From contig CAVXZL010000004.1 of assembly GCA_963766345.1 (NCBI GenBank), forward strand, positions 44,482 through 108,481: DNA of 64,000 nt, given 5' to 3'. Positions 8,412 to 15,536 of this stretch are shown piece after piece; positions within the stretch are counted from its first letter, which is position 1, and the number at the start of each line of letters is the position of its first letter. The stretch comes from DASVFB01 sp963766345. GTDB lineage: Bacteria > Actinomycetota > Thermoleophilia > Gaiellales > Gaiellaceae. The position numbers and the translations under genes are program-made. The notes under the pieces are model-generated. The model made no database searches and had not been told where the DNA came from. It saw only the letters and a program-made list of their open reading frames with translations.

Positions 8412-9388
8412 TGCCGCGGATAGCGGTCGACGCCCTGGGGGGAGACCGGGGTTCGATCGCGGTCGTCGCCGGAGCGCTCGAGGCGTCGCGCGACGGGATC
8501 GACGTCGTCCTCTACGGGCCGGAGACCGTCGACACGCAAGGCCTCGAGCTCGTCGTCGCCCGCGACGTGATCGAGATGGACGAGAAGCCGGCCGACGCGG
8601 TGCGCGCGAAGCCCGACTCGAGCCTCGTCGCCGCCTGTCGTGCGGTCGGCGCCGGTGAAGCCGACGCGGTCGTCTCCGCCGGGAACACCGGTGCGATGCT
8701 CGCGGCGGGGTTGCTGCACATTCGTCGCCTGCCCGGCGTCATGCGCCCGGCCATCGCCGTCGTCGTGCCGGCGCGCTTCCGGCCGTCGGTGCTCATCGAC
8801 TCGGGAGCGAACGCCGATGCGCGTCCCGAGCACCTCCTCCAGTTCGCGCACATGGGCTCCGTGTTCGCGAGGGAGATCCTCGACGTGCCGAATCCCGAGG
8901 TGCGCCTCCTCTCGATCGGAGAGGAGCCGGAGAAGGGGAACGCCGTCACGCGCGAGGCCCACGCGCTGCTCGCCGTCGCCGACGTCAACTTCGGCGGGAA
9001 CACGGAGGCGCGCGATCTCCTCCGCGGCGCCGCCGACGTCGTGGTCGCCGACGGCTTCACCGGCAACGTCGCCCTGAAGTTGCTCGAGGGGACGATCGGC
9101 GAGCTGCTCGCGGAGCTGCGCGACGAGATCTCGTCGACCGCGAGGGGCAAGCTCGGGGGTCTCCTGATCCGCCCCGCGGCACGCCGGCTCCGCGACCGCC
9201 TCGACCCCGACACCTACGGCGGCGCGTACCTGCTCGGGCTCCGCGGCCTCTCCGTCGTCGCCCATGGAAACTCGTCCAGCCGGGCCATCGCCAACGCCGT
9301 CCGGCTCGCGGCCCGCGGCGTCGAGCACCGCGTCGTCGAGCGGTTGAGCGAGCGTCTTCCCCAGCGTGTAGCATCGGCGCGCCCTTAG
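8411..9388 (+). CDS. plsX: phosphate acyltransferase PlsX
   Basis: 325 aa. PlsX converts acyl-ACP and phosphate to acyl-phosphate, the first acyl donor for phospholipid synthesis. It begins IAVDALGGDRGS and carries VVSAGNTGAMLAAGLL and VVADGFTGNVALKLLEG, both PlsX signatures. Context (rpmF upstream, acpP 23 bp downstream) supports the assignment. The C-terminus contains a TAGCAT box that may start acpP transcription. Confidence 0.96.
   Translation: MPRIAVDALGGDRGSIAVVAGALEASRDGIDVVLYGPETVDTQGLELVVARDVIEMDEKPADAVRAKPDSSLVAACRAVGAGEADAVVSAGNTGAMLAAGLLHIRRLPGVMRPAIAVVVPARFRPSVLIDSGANADARPEHLLQFAHMGSVFAREILDVPNPEVRLLSIGEEPEKGNAVTREAHALLAVADVNFGGNTEARDLLRGAADVVVADGFTGNVALKLLEGTIGELLAELRDEISSTARGKLGGLLIRPAARRLRDRLDPDTYGGAYLLGLRGLSVVAHGNSSSRAIANAVRLAARGVEHRVVERLSERLPQRVASARP
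9369..9374 (+). promoter_or_regulatory. -10 box TAGCAT upstream of acpP
   Basis: TAGCAT inside the plsX 3' end, 37 nt before the acpP ATG. Unlike the leaderless cases it would leave a leader of about 30 nt containing the SD GAGGTGAG. Confidence 0.4.
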
Positions 9389-9411
9389 GCACCCCGACAA
9401 AGCGAGGTGAG

Positions 9412-9657
9412 ATGGCAGCGTCCCGCGAGGAAGTCTACGAGCGAGTGAAGGAGGTCCTGGCCGAGCAGCTCGGCGTGGACGAGAGTGAGGTCACGCCGGA
9501 GGCATCGTTCCAGGAGGATCTCGACGCGGACTCACTCGACCTCGTCGAGCTGATCATGGAGCTCGAGGATCAGTTCGGGATCAAGATCTCAGACGAGGAC
9601 GCCCAGAAGATCACGACGGTCGGCCAGGCGGTCGATTACGTCACCTCGCACCAGTAG
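9412..9657 (+). CDS. acpP: acyl carrier protein
   Basis: 81 aa, acidic, four-helix ACP. The phosphopantetheine attachment serine is in DLDADSLDLVELIMELE. The preceding GAGGTGAG is a good SD for the ATG at 9412. It carries acyl chains for fatty acid synthesis and is the substrate of PlsX upstream. rnc follows without a clear intergenic gap. Confidence 0.97.
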   Translation: MAASREEVYERVKEVLAEQLGVDESEVTPEASFQEDLDADSLDLVELIMELEDQFGIKISDEDAQKITTVGQAVDYVTSHQ

Positions 9658-9658
9658 T

Positions 9659-10390
9659 CGCGCAGCCCACGGCGACGTCACGCCGCTCGGGCGGCTGATC
9701 GAGGCACTCCCGAAACAGCGTGCGGAGCGTGTCTTCACGCACTCGTCGTGGGCGCCGGACCGGACGCTGTCGTACGAGAGGCTCGAGTTCCTCGGAGACA
9801 GCGTGCTCGAGCTCGCGATCGCGCGCGCCCTCTACGACGCGCATCCCGATTTTTCGGAGGGCAGGCTCGCGAAGATCCGATCGCACGTCGTGTCGCGGCA
9901 GAGCTGCGCGGTCGTGGCACGCGAGCTCGACCTCGGGCACAAGCTCAAGGAGCGGGGCGTCAGCGAGCTGCCGGAGGACGAGCTCGACCGGCTCTTCCGC
10001 AACCGGAACGTCCTTGCCGCTCTGCTCGAGGCCGCACTCGGCGCGCTGTTGCTCGTGCACGGTTACGAGCCGATCGAGACGGCGGTGGTCGCGGCGTTCG
10101 CGGGCCGCATCGACTACGCGCTCACGAGCTTCGTCGACCACAAGACCGAGCTGCAGGAGGCGCTCGCGCGCGAGGGGCGCTCGGTGAAGTACGAGATCGT
10201 CGAGACCGAAGGGCCGCCGCACGACCGGCGCTTCACGTGTGCGGCGCGCGTCGACGGCGAGCAGCTCGGGATCGGCAGCGGCGCCTCGAAGAAGGCGGCT
10301 GAGCAGGAGGCCGCCAAGCAAGCCCTCTCCGCTCTCGGGCTGACGCCCGAGAGCTTCTCGCGCGAAGTCCTGCGGACTCCGGGCGACTGA
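9659..10390 (+). CDS. rnc: ribonuclease III (start codon unresolved)
   Basis: Cleaves double-stranded RNA in rRNA and mRNA processing. The catalytic signature ERLEFLGDSVLELAIA is followed by the second acidic site region, and a C-terminal dsRBD spans DHKTELQEALAREG to GIGSGASKKAAEQEAAKQAL. Conserved residues extend upstream (LIEALPKQRAERVFTHSSW), but between the previous in-frame stop and 9803 there is no ATG, GTG or TTG in this frame. The first GTG (9803) falls after the signature begins and would remove it. The start may be ATT 9635 or CTG 9695, or a base may be wrong. The boundary given is the first in-frame codon after the acpP stop. Confidence 0.85.
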   Translation, partial: RAAHGDVTPLGRLIEALPKQRAERVFTHSSWAPDRTLSYERLEFLGDSVLELAIARALYDAHPDFSEGRLAKIRSHVVSRQSCAVVARELDLGHKLKERGVSELPEDELDRLFRNRNVLAALLEAALGALLLVHGYEPIETAVVAAFAGRIDYALTSFVDHKTELQEALAREGRSVKYEIVETEGPPHDRRFTCAARVDGEQLGIGSGASKKAAEQEAAKQALSALGLTPESFSREVLRTPGD

Positions 10391-10429
10391 GACCTCGCAG
10401 GCGCGCCTTCGGCGCGCCTGCCAGGTCTC
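10389..10429. terminator. large hairpin after rnc
   Basis: GCAGGCGCGCC (10397-10407), loop TTC, GGCGCGCCTGC (10411-10421), extended across one mismatch by AGACCT/AGGTCT to about 18 bp. It starts at the rnc stop codon and has no T-tract. Confidence 0.6.
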
Positions 10430-10430
10430 T

Positions 10431-10459
10431 CCGGACGAAAGGCGCAGCCTTTCGTCCGG
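10431..10459. terminator. second hairpin before smc
   Basis: Perfect 13-bp stem CCGGACGAAAGGC (10431-10443), loop GCA, GCCTTTCGTCCGG (10447-10459), one base after the previous hairpin. Confidence 0.55.
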
Positions 10460-10468
10460 GCCCGGCGA

Positions 10469-10474
10469 TAGCCT
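10469..10474 (+). promoter_or_regulatory. -10 box TAGCCT of smc
   Basis: TAGCCT, then 8 nt, then GTG 10483; it follows the tandem hairpins, so smc is probably transcribed separately from rnc. Confidence 0.45.
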
Positions 10475-10482
10475 GGGCCCGC

Positions 10483-12993
10483 GTGCATCTCCGTGCGATC
10501 AAGTTGCGTGGCTTCAAGTCGTTCGTGGAGCCCGTCGAGATTCAGCTCGAGCCCGGCGTTGCCGTCGTCGTCGGGCCGAACGGGTCCGGCAAGTCGAACG
10601 TCGCAGACGCGATCGTCTGGGCTTCGGGCTCGCTCGCGCCGAACGAGCTCAGAGCCGAGAAGCCCGACGACGTCCTCTTCGCAGGGTCCGGGACGCGCAA
10701 GCAGGCGGAGCATTGCGAGGTCGAGCTTCTGTTCGACAACGGGGCCGGCGACGGGCCGTTCGAATGGTCGGAGGTCGCGATCGCGCGGCGGCTTCAGCGC
10801 GGCGGCGAAGGCCAGTACCTCGTCAACAAGACGCCGGTCCGCCGCATCGATCTCGTCGAGCTCCTCGCCGACGTCGGGCTCGGCGGCGGCATGCACTCGA
10901 TCATCGGGCAGGGCAAGGTCGAGGAGATCCTCGGGTCGAAGGCATCGGAGCGGCGCGTGCTTCTGGAGGAGGCCGCGGGGCTCGGGAAGTTCAAGGCGCG
11001 CCGGCACCGCGCGGAGCTGAAGCTCGCGCGCGTCGCGACGCAGGTCGAGCGTGCGCGCGACGTCGAGGAGGAAGTTCGCAAGCGGCTCCGGCCGCTCGCG
11101 CTGCAGGCGTCGGCGGCCGAACGCGCCGAGAAGCTCGGCGTCGAGCTGGGCCGCCTGCGCGCGCGCATCGCGCAGCTCGACCTCGAGGCGAACGAGGCGA
11201 AGCGCGCAGAGGCCGACCAGCGGCGCCAGGCCGTCGCGCTGGCGCGACGGGACGTGGACGCGAAGCTCGAAGCACTGCTGACCGAGCGGAACCGCGTCGA
11301 GGACGAGCTTGCCGACGCCGCGGGGAAGCGCGAGGAGGCGACCGCGGCGCTCTACCGCCTGCGAAGCGCCCGCGAACGCGTGGCGCTGCGCCGCGAGGCG
11401 GCGGACGGGCTGTTGTCTCGACTTCGCGCCGAGCTCGAGCAGCCGCGCCGCGTGCTCGACGAGCGTGTGCGCGCCGAGCGGGAGGCGCTCACGGAACGCG
11501 TGCGCCTGCTCGAGGAGCGGCTGCGGGCCCTGGAGCGCTCGCTCGCCGAGCGCGAGGGGCTTCCGCCGGCGGCTCGTGCGCTGGCCGAACAGGGCCAGCG
11601 GCTCGCGCTGTCGATGCTCGACGTCGAGCCCGGGATGGAACGCGCAGTCGCGGCGGCGCTGCGCCAGCGCGCGTCGGCGCTCGTCGCCGAAGACGTCCGC
11701 TCTGCATTCGCGCTGCTCGAGCGCGCCCGGGCGTCGGGGCTCGGCTCGCTGACGGTCGTCGTCGAGGCGCGCGAGCCCGACCTGCCCGTCGTCGCGAAGG
11801 AAGCGCTCCTGTCGTCCACTGTCCCGGCTGTGACGCGCGAGGGATTCGGGTACGACCCTGTGCGCGGCGAGCTCTGGTTCTCGGGCGAGACGGCGGAGGC
11901 GGTGCTGCTCGAGCTCGAGGCGCGCCGGCGGGCGCTCGAGGCGGAGGTCGAGGAGCTGCGAGAACGAACGCAGGCGCCGATCCCCGCGGCGGCGTACACG
12001 GCCGCGCCCGATCCGGTCGTCGAGCGGCTGGCCCGGCTCACAGCACGACTCGTCGCGACACTGGACGTCGACGCGACCCGCTTCGAGGCGCCGCTGCGTG
12101 CGCGTGCCGACGTCGGCGGTGCGAAGTCGGGAGAGCTGGCCGCGGAGCTGCGGCGTCTCGGTGCAGACGAGGCTGAGCTTCGGCGCACGCAGGCCGACAC
12201 CGGCAGGCGCGCGACGGAGAACGACGTCGAGCTCGCGCGTCTGGGCGCCGAGGCGGACGAGCTGCGGCGTCGATTCGAGGACGCGGGCGCCGAGCCGGCG
12301 GACGGCGACGACCGCGACGAGGTGCTCGTGAAGCTCGAACGGCTCGAGCGGCGGCGCGAGTCGCTCGGCCGCGTGAACCCGCTCGCGAAGGAGGAGTACG
12401 AAGCCGAGAAAGAGCGTCTCGTCGACCTCTCGACGCAGCGTGCCGACCTCGAGGCGTCGCTCGCCGAGCTGGAGAAGCTGCGGCGCGATCTGACCGAGAC
12501 GGTGGAGAGCCGCTTCGCGGAGACGTTCGCCTCGGTACAGGCGAACTTCGCCGAGGTGGCCGCGACGCTCTTCCCGGGCGGGGAGGGGCGCCTGCGGCTT
12601 GCCGAGCCCGATCCGGAAGACGAGGACTCCGAGCCGGGCGTCGAGATCGAGCTGCGCCCGGCCGGCAAGAAGGTGACGCGGCTCTCGCTCCTCTCCGGCG
12701 GCGAGAAGTCGCTCGGCGCGATCGCGTTCCTCTTCGCGCTGTTCCTCGCGCGGCCGTGCCCGTTCTACCTCCTGGACGAGGTAGAGGCCGCGCTCGACGA
12801 CACGAACATCGGCCGCTTCGTCGCGCTCCTTCGGCGCTATGCCGATCGCGCGCAGTTCATCGTCGTCACGCACCAGAAGCGGACGATGGAGGCGGCGGAC
12901 GTGCTCTACGGCGTGACGATGGGCGAGGACGGCGTCTCGCAGATCGTCTCGCGCCGCCTGCCGCGCGACGACGCGGCGGCTCTCGCGTCGTAG
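10483..12993 (+). CDS. smc: chromosome segregation protein SMC with short arms
   Basis: 836 aa. SMC dimers compact and segregate the chromosome. The N-terminal head has Walker A GPNGSGKSN (31-39) and FKARRHRAELKLARV leading into the first coiled coil. The hinge spans roughly residues 358-490 (LPPAARALAEQG..., VAAALRQRASALVAEDV). The second coiled coil precedes NPLAKEEYEAE. The C-terminal head has LLSGGEKSLGAIAF (about 737) and Walker B FYLLDEVEAALDD (Asp about 765). Both head halves and a hinge are present, but typical bacterial SMCs are about 1,150-1,200 aa; the missing ~330 residues are in the coiled-coil arms. The frame is continuous, so this is not a truncation. scpA/scpB are not in the window. 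Confidence 0.92.
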   Translation: MHLRAIKLRGFKSFVEPVEIQLEPGVAVVVGPNGSGKSNVADAIVWASGSLAPNELRAEKPDDVLFAGSGTRKQAEHCEVELLFDNGAGDGPFEWSEVAIARRLQRGGEGQYLVNKTPVRRIDLVELLADVGLGGGMHSIIGQGKVEEILGSKASERRVLLEEAAGLGKFKARRHRAELKLARVATQVERARDVEEEVRKRLRPLALQASAAERAEKLGVELGRLRARIAQLDLEANEAKRAEADQRRQAVALARRDVDAKLEALLTERNRVEDELADAAGKREEATAALYRLRSARERVALRREAADGLLSRLRAELEQPRRVLDERVRAEREALTERVRLLEERLRALERSLAEREGLPPAARALAEQGQRLALSMLDVEPGMERAVAAALRQRASALVAEDVRSAFALLERARASGLGSLTVVVEAREPDLPVVAKEALLSSTVPAVTREGFGYDPVRGELWFSGETAEAVLLELEARRRALEAEVEELRERTQAPIPAAAYTAAPDPVVERLARLTARLVATLDVDATRFEAPLRARADVGGAKSGELAAELRRLGADEAELRRTQADTGRRATENDVELARLGAEADELRRRFEDAGAEPADGDDRDEVLVKLERLERRRESLGRVNPLAKEEYEAEKERLVDLSTQRADLEASLAELEKLRRDLTETVESRFAETFASVQANFAEVAATLFPGGEGRLRLAEPDPEDEDSEPGVEIELRPAGKKVTRLSLLSGGEKSLGAIAFLFALFLARPCPFYLLDEVEAALDDTNIGRFVALLRRYADRAQFIVVTHQKRTMEAADVLYGVTMGEDGVSQIVSRRLPRDDAAALAS

Positions 12994-13020
12994 CTGCGCC
13001 GGATCCGGGATAGGCGTCCC

Positions 13021-13038
13021 CTCGGGACATGACCCGAG
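13021..13038. terminator. possible smc terminator hairpin
   Basis: CTCGGG, loop ACATGA, CCCGAG, 28 nt after the smc stop and between converging genes; short stem and no T-tract. Confidence 0.3.
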
Positions 13039-13108
13039 TCCTGGATTGCGGACATGGAGATGTGGGACAGGCGATCTTGCGGCGCGTAGCGCGGAAGCGT
13101 GCGCGTGG

Positions 13109-13420
13109 TCAGTCTCGGATGAGTGAGGCGAGGCGGGCGCGGAGCCTACGCGGTGCGTGCCCCGAAAGGAACGACGCGAGCCGCTGCGCCTCGTCCTCCT
13201 CGAGGGAGACGGCGGCCGTGGCCACGCCGCGCTCGTCCCACACGCTGAAGCGCACCTGCGGATCGTCGGTGAGGTAGCGCGAAACGCGCAGCGCCTTCTC
13301 GCCGTCGCGCGGGTGCGCGCGGAAGAACTCGACCAGCTTGCGGCGCTGCGGCGCAGCGCACCACGGACAGAAGCGAAAGACGTCGTCCACGGTGCCACCG
13401 CACTGCCTGCAGCGGGCCAT
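13109..13420 (-). CDS. zinc-ribbon protein of unknown function
   Basis: 103 aa from ATG 13418-13420. The N-terminal MARCRQCGGTVDDVFRFCPWC is a four-cysteine zinc ribbon. The rest, including RRKLVEFFRAHPRD and a VRFSVWDERGVATAAVSL strand-rich part, matches no family I can name. A TAGGCT box lies 7 nt before this ATG on the same strand, which supports it over an upstream ATG at 13456. It faces smc and is divergent from ftsY with 59 bp between starts. Confidence 0.65.
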   Translation of the reverse strand: MARCRQCGGTVDDVFRFCPWCAAPQRRKLVEFFRAHPRDGEKALRVSRYLTDDPQVRFSVWDERGVATAAVSLEEDEAQRLASFLSGHAPRRLRARLASLIRD

Positions 13421-13427
13421 GCCCTCG

Positions 13428-13433
13428 AGCCTA
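13428..13433 (-). promoter_or_regulatory. -10 box TAGGCT of the zinc-ribbon gene
   Basis: TAGGCT (reverse strand), 7 nt before the ATG at 13420. Confidence 0.4.
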
Positions 13434-13465
13434 TGCCCGCCGGACGCCCGCGGCAACCGGACGGC

Positions 13466-13471
13466 TAACGT
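13466..13471 (+). promoter_or_regulatory. -10 box TAACGT of ftsY
   Basis: TAACGT ends 8 nt before GTG 13480. Confidence 0.45.
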
Positions 13472-13479
13472 TCTGCGCC

Positions 13480-14430
13480 GTGGCGAGGTCCTGGGGAGAG
13501 CTGCTCGGCGACGGCCGGCCGGACGAGGAGAGCGGCGAGCAGCGCGCGGGGCTGTTCTCGCGCCTGCGGGACTCGCTCGGGCGCAGCCGGCGCGCGCTCA
13601 CGCAGGAGCTTGCCGCCGCGACCTTCGACCCGGGCGACACGGCGTCGTGGGAACGCCTCGAGGAGGCGCTCATCGCCGGCGACGTCGGCGTGCCCGCGAC
13701 GGCGGAGCTCGTGCGACGGCTCGAGGCGCGCGGCGACCTCGCGAACCTCAACGAGGCGCTCGCGGAGGAGGTCGCCGAGCTCTTCGGCGAGCCGCCGCGG
13801 ATCGACCTCGCCGGCGAGCCGAGCGTCATTCTCGTCGTCGGCGTCAACGGCACCGGCAAGACGACGACGATCGGCAAGCTCGCGTACCGCCTGCGTGAGC
13901 ACGGCCACTCCGTCGTCGTCGCCGCGGCCGACACGTTCCGCGCCGCGGCCGAGGAGCAGCTCGGCATCTGGGCCGAGCGCGCGGGTGCGGAGTTCGTCGA
14001 GGGAGAGCGCGGCGGCGACCCCGCGGCCGTCGCCTACGACGCGATCGACCGCGCCCGCCGCGACGACCGCGACGTCGTCGTCGTCGACACCGCCGGCCGG
14101 CTGCACACGCAGACGAACCTCATGGAAGAGCTCGCCAAGGTGCGCCGCGTGATCACGTCGCGCGTCGAAGGCGCACCGCACGAGACGCTGCTCGTCGTCG
14201 ACGCGGCGACCGGCCAGAACGCCGTGCAGCAGGCTCGGCTCTTCAAGGACGCCGTCGGCGTGACGGGCGTCGCGCTGACGAAGCTCGACGGCAGCGCGAA
14301 GGGCGGCGTCGCGATCCCGATCGCGTACGAGCTCGGCCTGCCGGTGAAGCTGATCGGCGTCGGAGAGACGCTCGAGGACCTGCGCCCGTTCGACGCGCAG
14401 GACTTTGCGCGCGCGCTCGTCGCCGGCTGA
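13480..14430 (+). CDS. ftsY: signal recognition particle receptor FtsY
   Basis: 316 aa. This GTPase docks SRP-ribosome complexes at the membrane. The N-domain helical bundle is followed by the G-domain: G1 VGVNGTGKTTTIGKLA, insertion-box AAADTFRAAAEEQL, G3 VVVDTAGRLHTQ, G4 VALTKLDGSAKGG and GVGETLEDLRPFD. The short acidic N-terminus fits an actinobacterial FtsY with little A-domain. ffh lies 4 kb downstream; the pair is split by the borosin-like genes and a cyclase. Confidence 0.95.
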   Translation: MARSWGELLGDGRPDEESGEQRAGLFSRLRDSLGRSRRALTQELAAATFDPGDTASWERLEEALIAGDVGVPATAELVRRLEARGDLANLNEALAEEVAELFGEPPRIDLAGEPSVILVVGVNGTGKTTTIGKLAYRLREHGHSVVVAAADTFRAAAEEQLGIWAERAGAEFVEGERGGDPAAVAYDAIDRARRDDRDVVVVDTAGRLHTQTNLMEELAKVRRVITSRVEGAPHETLLVVDAATGQNAVQQARLFKDAVGVTGVALTKLDGSAKGGVAIPIAYELGLPVKLIGVGETLEDLRPFDAQDFARALVAG

Positions 14431-14433
14431 ACG

Positions 14434-14462
14434 TTGACTGCCGTCGAGCGGCGTTGTAGCGT
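14434..14462 (+). promoter_or_regulatory. promoter of the borosin-like operon
   Basis: TTGACT (14434-14439), 17-nt spacer, TAGCGT (14457-14462), 8 nt, then GTG 14471. This is the best-matched promoter in the window and begins 4 nt after the ftsY stop, so the pair is transcribed on its own and the mRNA should be leaderless. Confidence 0.65.
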
Positions 14463-14470
14463 CGGAAGCC

Positions 14471-14722
14471 GTGGCGCCTCCTCGCAAGCTGATCGGCGAG
14501 TTCCTCATCGAGCTGACGGAGAACAAGCGCGCGTTCGCGTATTACGCGAAGGACCGGAAGAAGGCGCTCGAGGAGTCGGGCCTCACGAAGGCTCAGCAGA
14601 AGATCGTCCTCAGCGACAATCTCGAGAAGATCCGCGACGCGGTTCGCGACGAGTACAGGTCGGCGAAGGTGCTCGTCGTAGCGATGTTCGTCCTCCGACC
14701 GCCGCCCCCGCCGAAGAAATAG
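14471..14722 (+). CDS. putative split-borosin precursor peptide
   Basis: 83 aa. Residues 7-58 (LIGEFLIELTENKRAFAYYA onward, with ESGLTKAQQKIVLSDNLEKI) form a small helical domain. It resembles the LigA-like clasp/recognition domain near the C-terminus of the fungal borosin enzyme OphMA and of bacterial stand-alone borosin precursors. After a YRSAK linker comes the hydrophobic stretch VLVVAMFVL (67-75), comparable to the Val/Ile-rich omphalotin core, then RPPPPPKK. The methyltransferase gene begins 4 bp later. Seen: domain shape, hydrophobic tail, pairing. Inferred: residues 67-75 receive backbone N-methyl groups. The GTG start is supported by the promoter spacing. An alternative is a non-RiPP LigA-like protein. 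Confidence 0.75.
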   Translation: MAPPRKLIGEFLIELTENKRAFAYYAKDRKKALEESGLTKAQQKIVLSDNLEKIRDAVRDEYRSAKVLVVAMFVLRPPPPPKK

Positions 14723-14726
14723 CGAG

Positions 14727-15536
14727 GTGCCGGCGCAGCGCGGCTCGCTGACGGTCGTCGGGACCGGCTTCGAGGTTCCCGGGCACGTCACGCAACACAC
14801 GCGCGCGTACCTCGAGATCGCGGACGACGTGCTCTACCTCCTCACCGATCCGGTCGCTGCCGAGTGGATCGAGCGCGTCAACCCGAATGCGCGTTCCCTC
14901 GTCGATTTCTACGAGCCCGGCCGCGACCGCGCCGAGATCTATGCGGCGATCGTCGACGAGGTTCTCGCGGCCGTTCGCGGCGGCCGGTCGGTCTGCTTCG
15001 CGCTCTACGGCCATCCGGGCGTCTTCGTGAGCCCGTCGCACGAGGCGATCCGGCGCGCACGCGCCGAAGGATTCGAGGCGAAGATGCTGCCGGGCATCTC
15101 CGCAGACGCCTGCCTCTTCGCCGACCTCGGCATCGATCCGTCGGCAACCGGATGCCAGAGCTACGAGGCGACGGACCTGCTGCTCTACGAGCGCGCGATC
15201 GATCCGTCGGCGGCCCTGATCGTCTGGCAGGCGGGCGCGATCGGCAACCCGACGTTCGCGCCCGAGGGCGACACGTCGCGCGTCCACGTCCTCGCCGAGT
15301 ATCTGCTGCGGTCGTACGCGCCGGACCACCCGGTCGTGATCTACGAGGCTTCGTCGTATGCCGTCGCCGGCCCGAGGGTGAAGACCGTCGCGTTGCGTGA
15401 GCTGGCGGCCGCCGAGGTCTGGCCGATGGCGACGCTGTACGTCGAGCCGGCGTCTCCGGCGGAACCGTCGCCGGCGATGGTCGAGCGCCTCGGCTACGCG
15501 GCGACCACGGCCCGCGCCGAGCGCGCGGCCACCTGA
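14727..15536 (+). CDS. borosin-type peptide backbone alpha-N-methyltransferase
   Basis: 269 aa, tetrapyrrole-methylase fold. Signatures in order: GSLTVVGTGF (6-15), NPNARSLVDFY (52-62), YGHPGVFVSPSH (94-105), MLPGISADACLFADLGIDP (120-138) and GCQSYEATD (142-150). Compared from memory with OphMA, which iteratively methylates its own peptide backbone using SAM, Y62, R68 and Y72 match catalytic Y66, R72 and Y76; the OphMA Y63 position is Val59. Unlike OphMA it has no fused clasp or core, and those are supplied by the gene 4 bp upstream. The last 43 nt overlap the convergent cyclase gene. Ordinary corrin/porphyrin methylases are an alternative but lack this motif set. Confidence 0.85.
   Translation: MPAQRGSLTVVGTGFEVPGHVTQHTRAYLEIADDVLYLLTDPVAAEWIERVNPNARSLVDFYEPGRDRAEIYAAIVDEVLAAVRGGRSVCFALYGHPGVFVSPSHEAIRRARAEGFEAKMLPGISADACLFADLGIDPSATGCQSYEATDLLLYERAIDPSAALIVWQAGAIGNPTFAPEGDTSRVHVLAEYLLRSYAPDHPVVIYEASSYAVAGPRVKTVALRELAAAEVWPMATLYVEPASPAEPSPAMVERLGYAATTARAERAAT

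Noticed and set aside
9803..10390. rnc starting at GTG 9803
   Set aside because: Would delete the conserved N-terminal residues and the first half of the catalytic signature.
10114..13398. 1,094-codon reverse frame opposite rnc/smc
   Set aside because: Shadow of smc; no family motif and Arg/Leu-rich.
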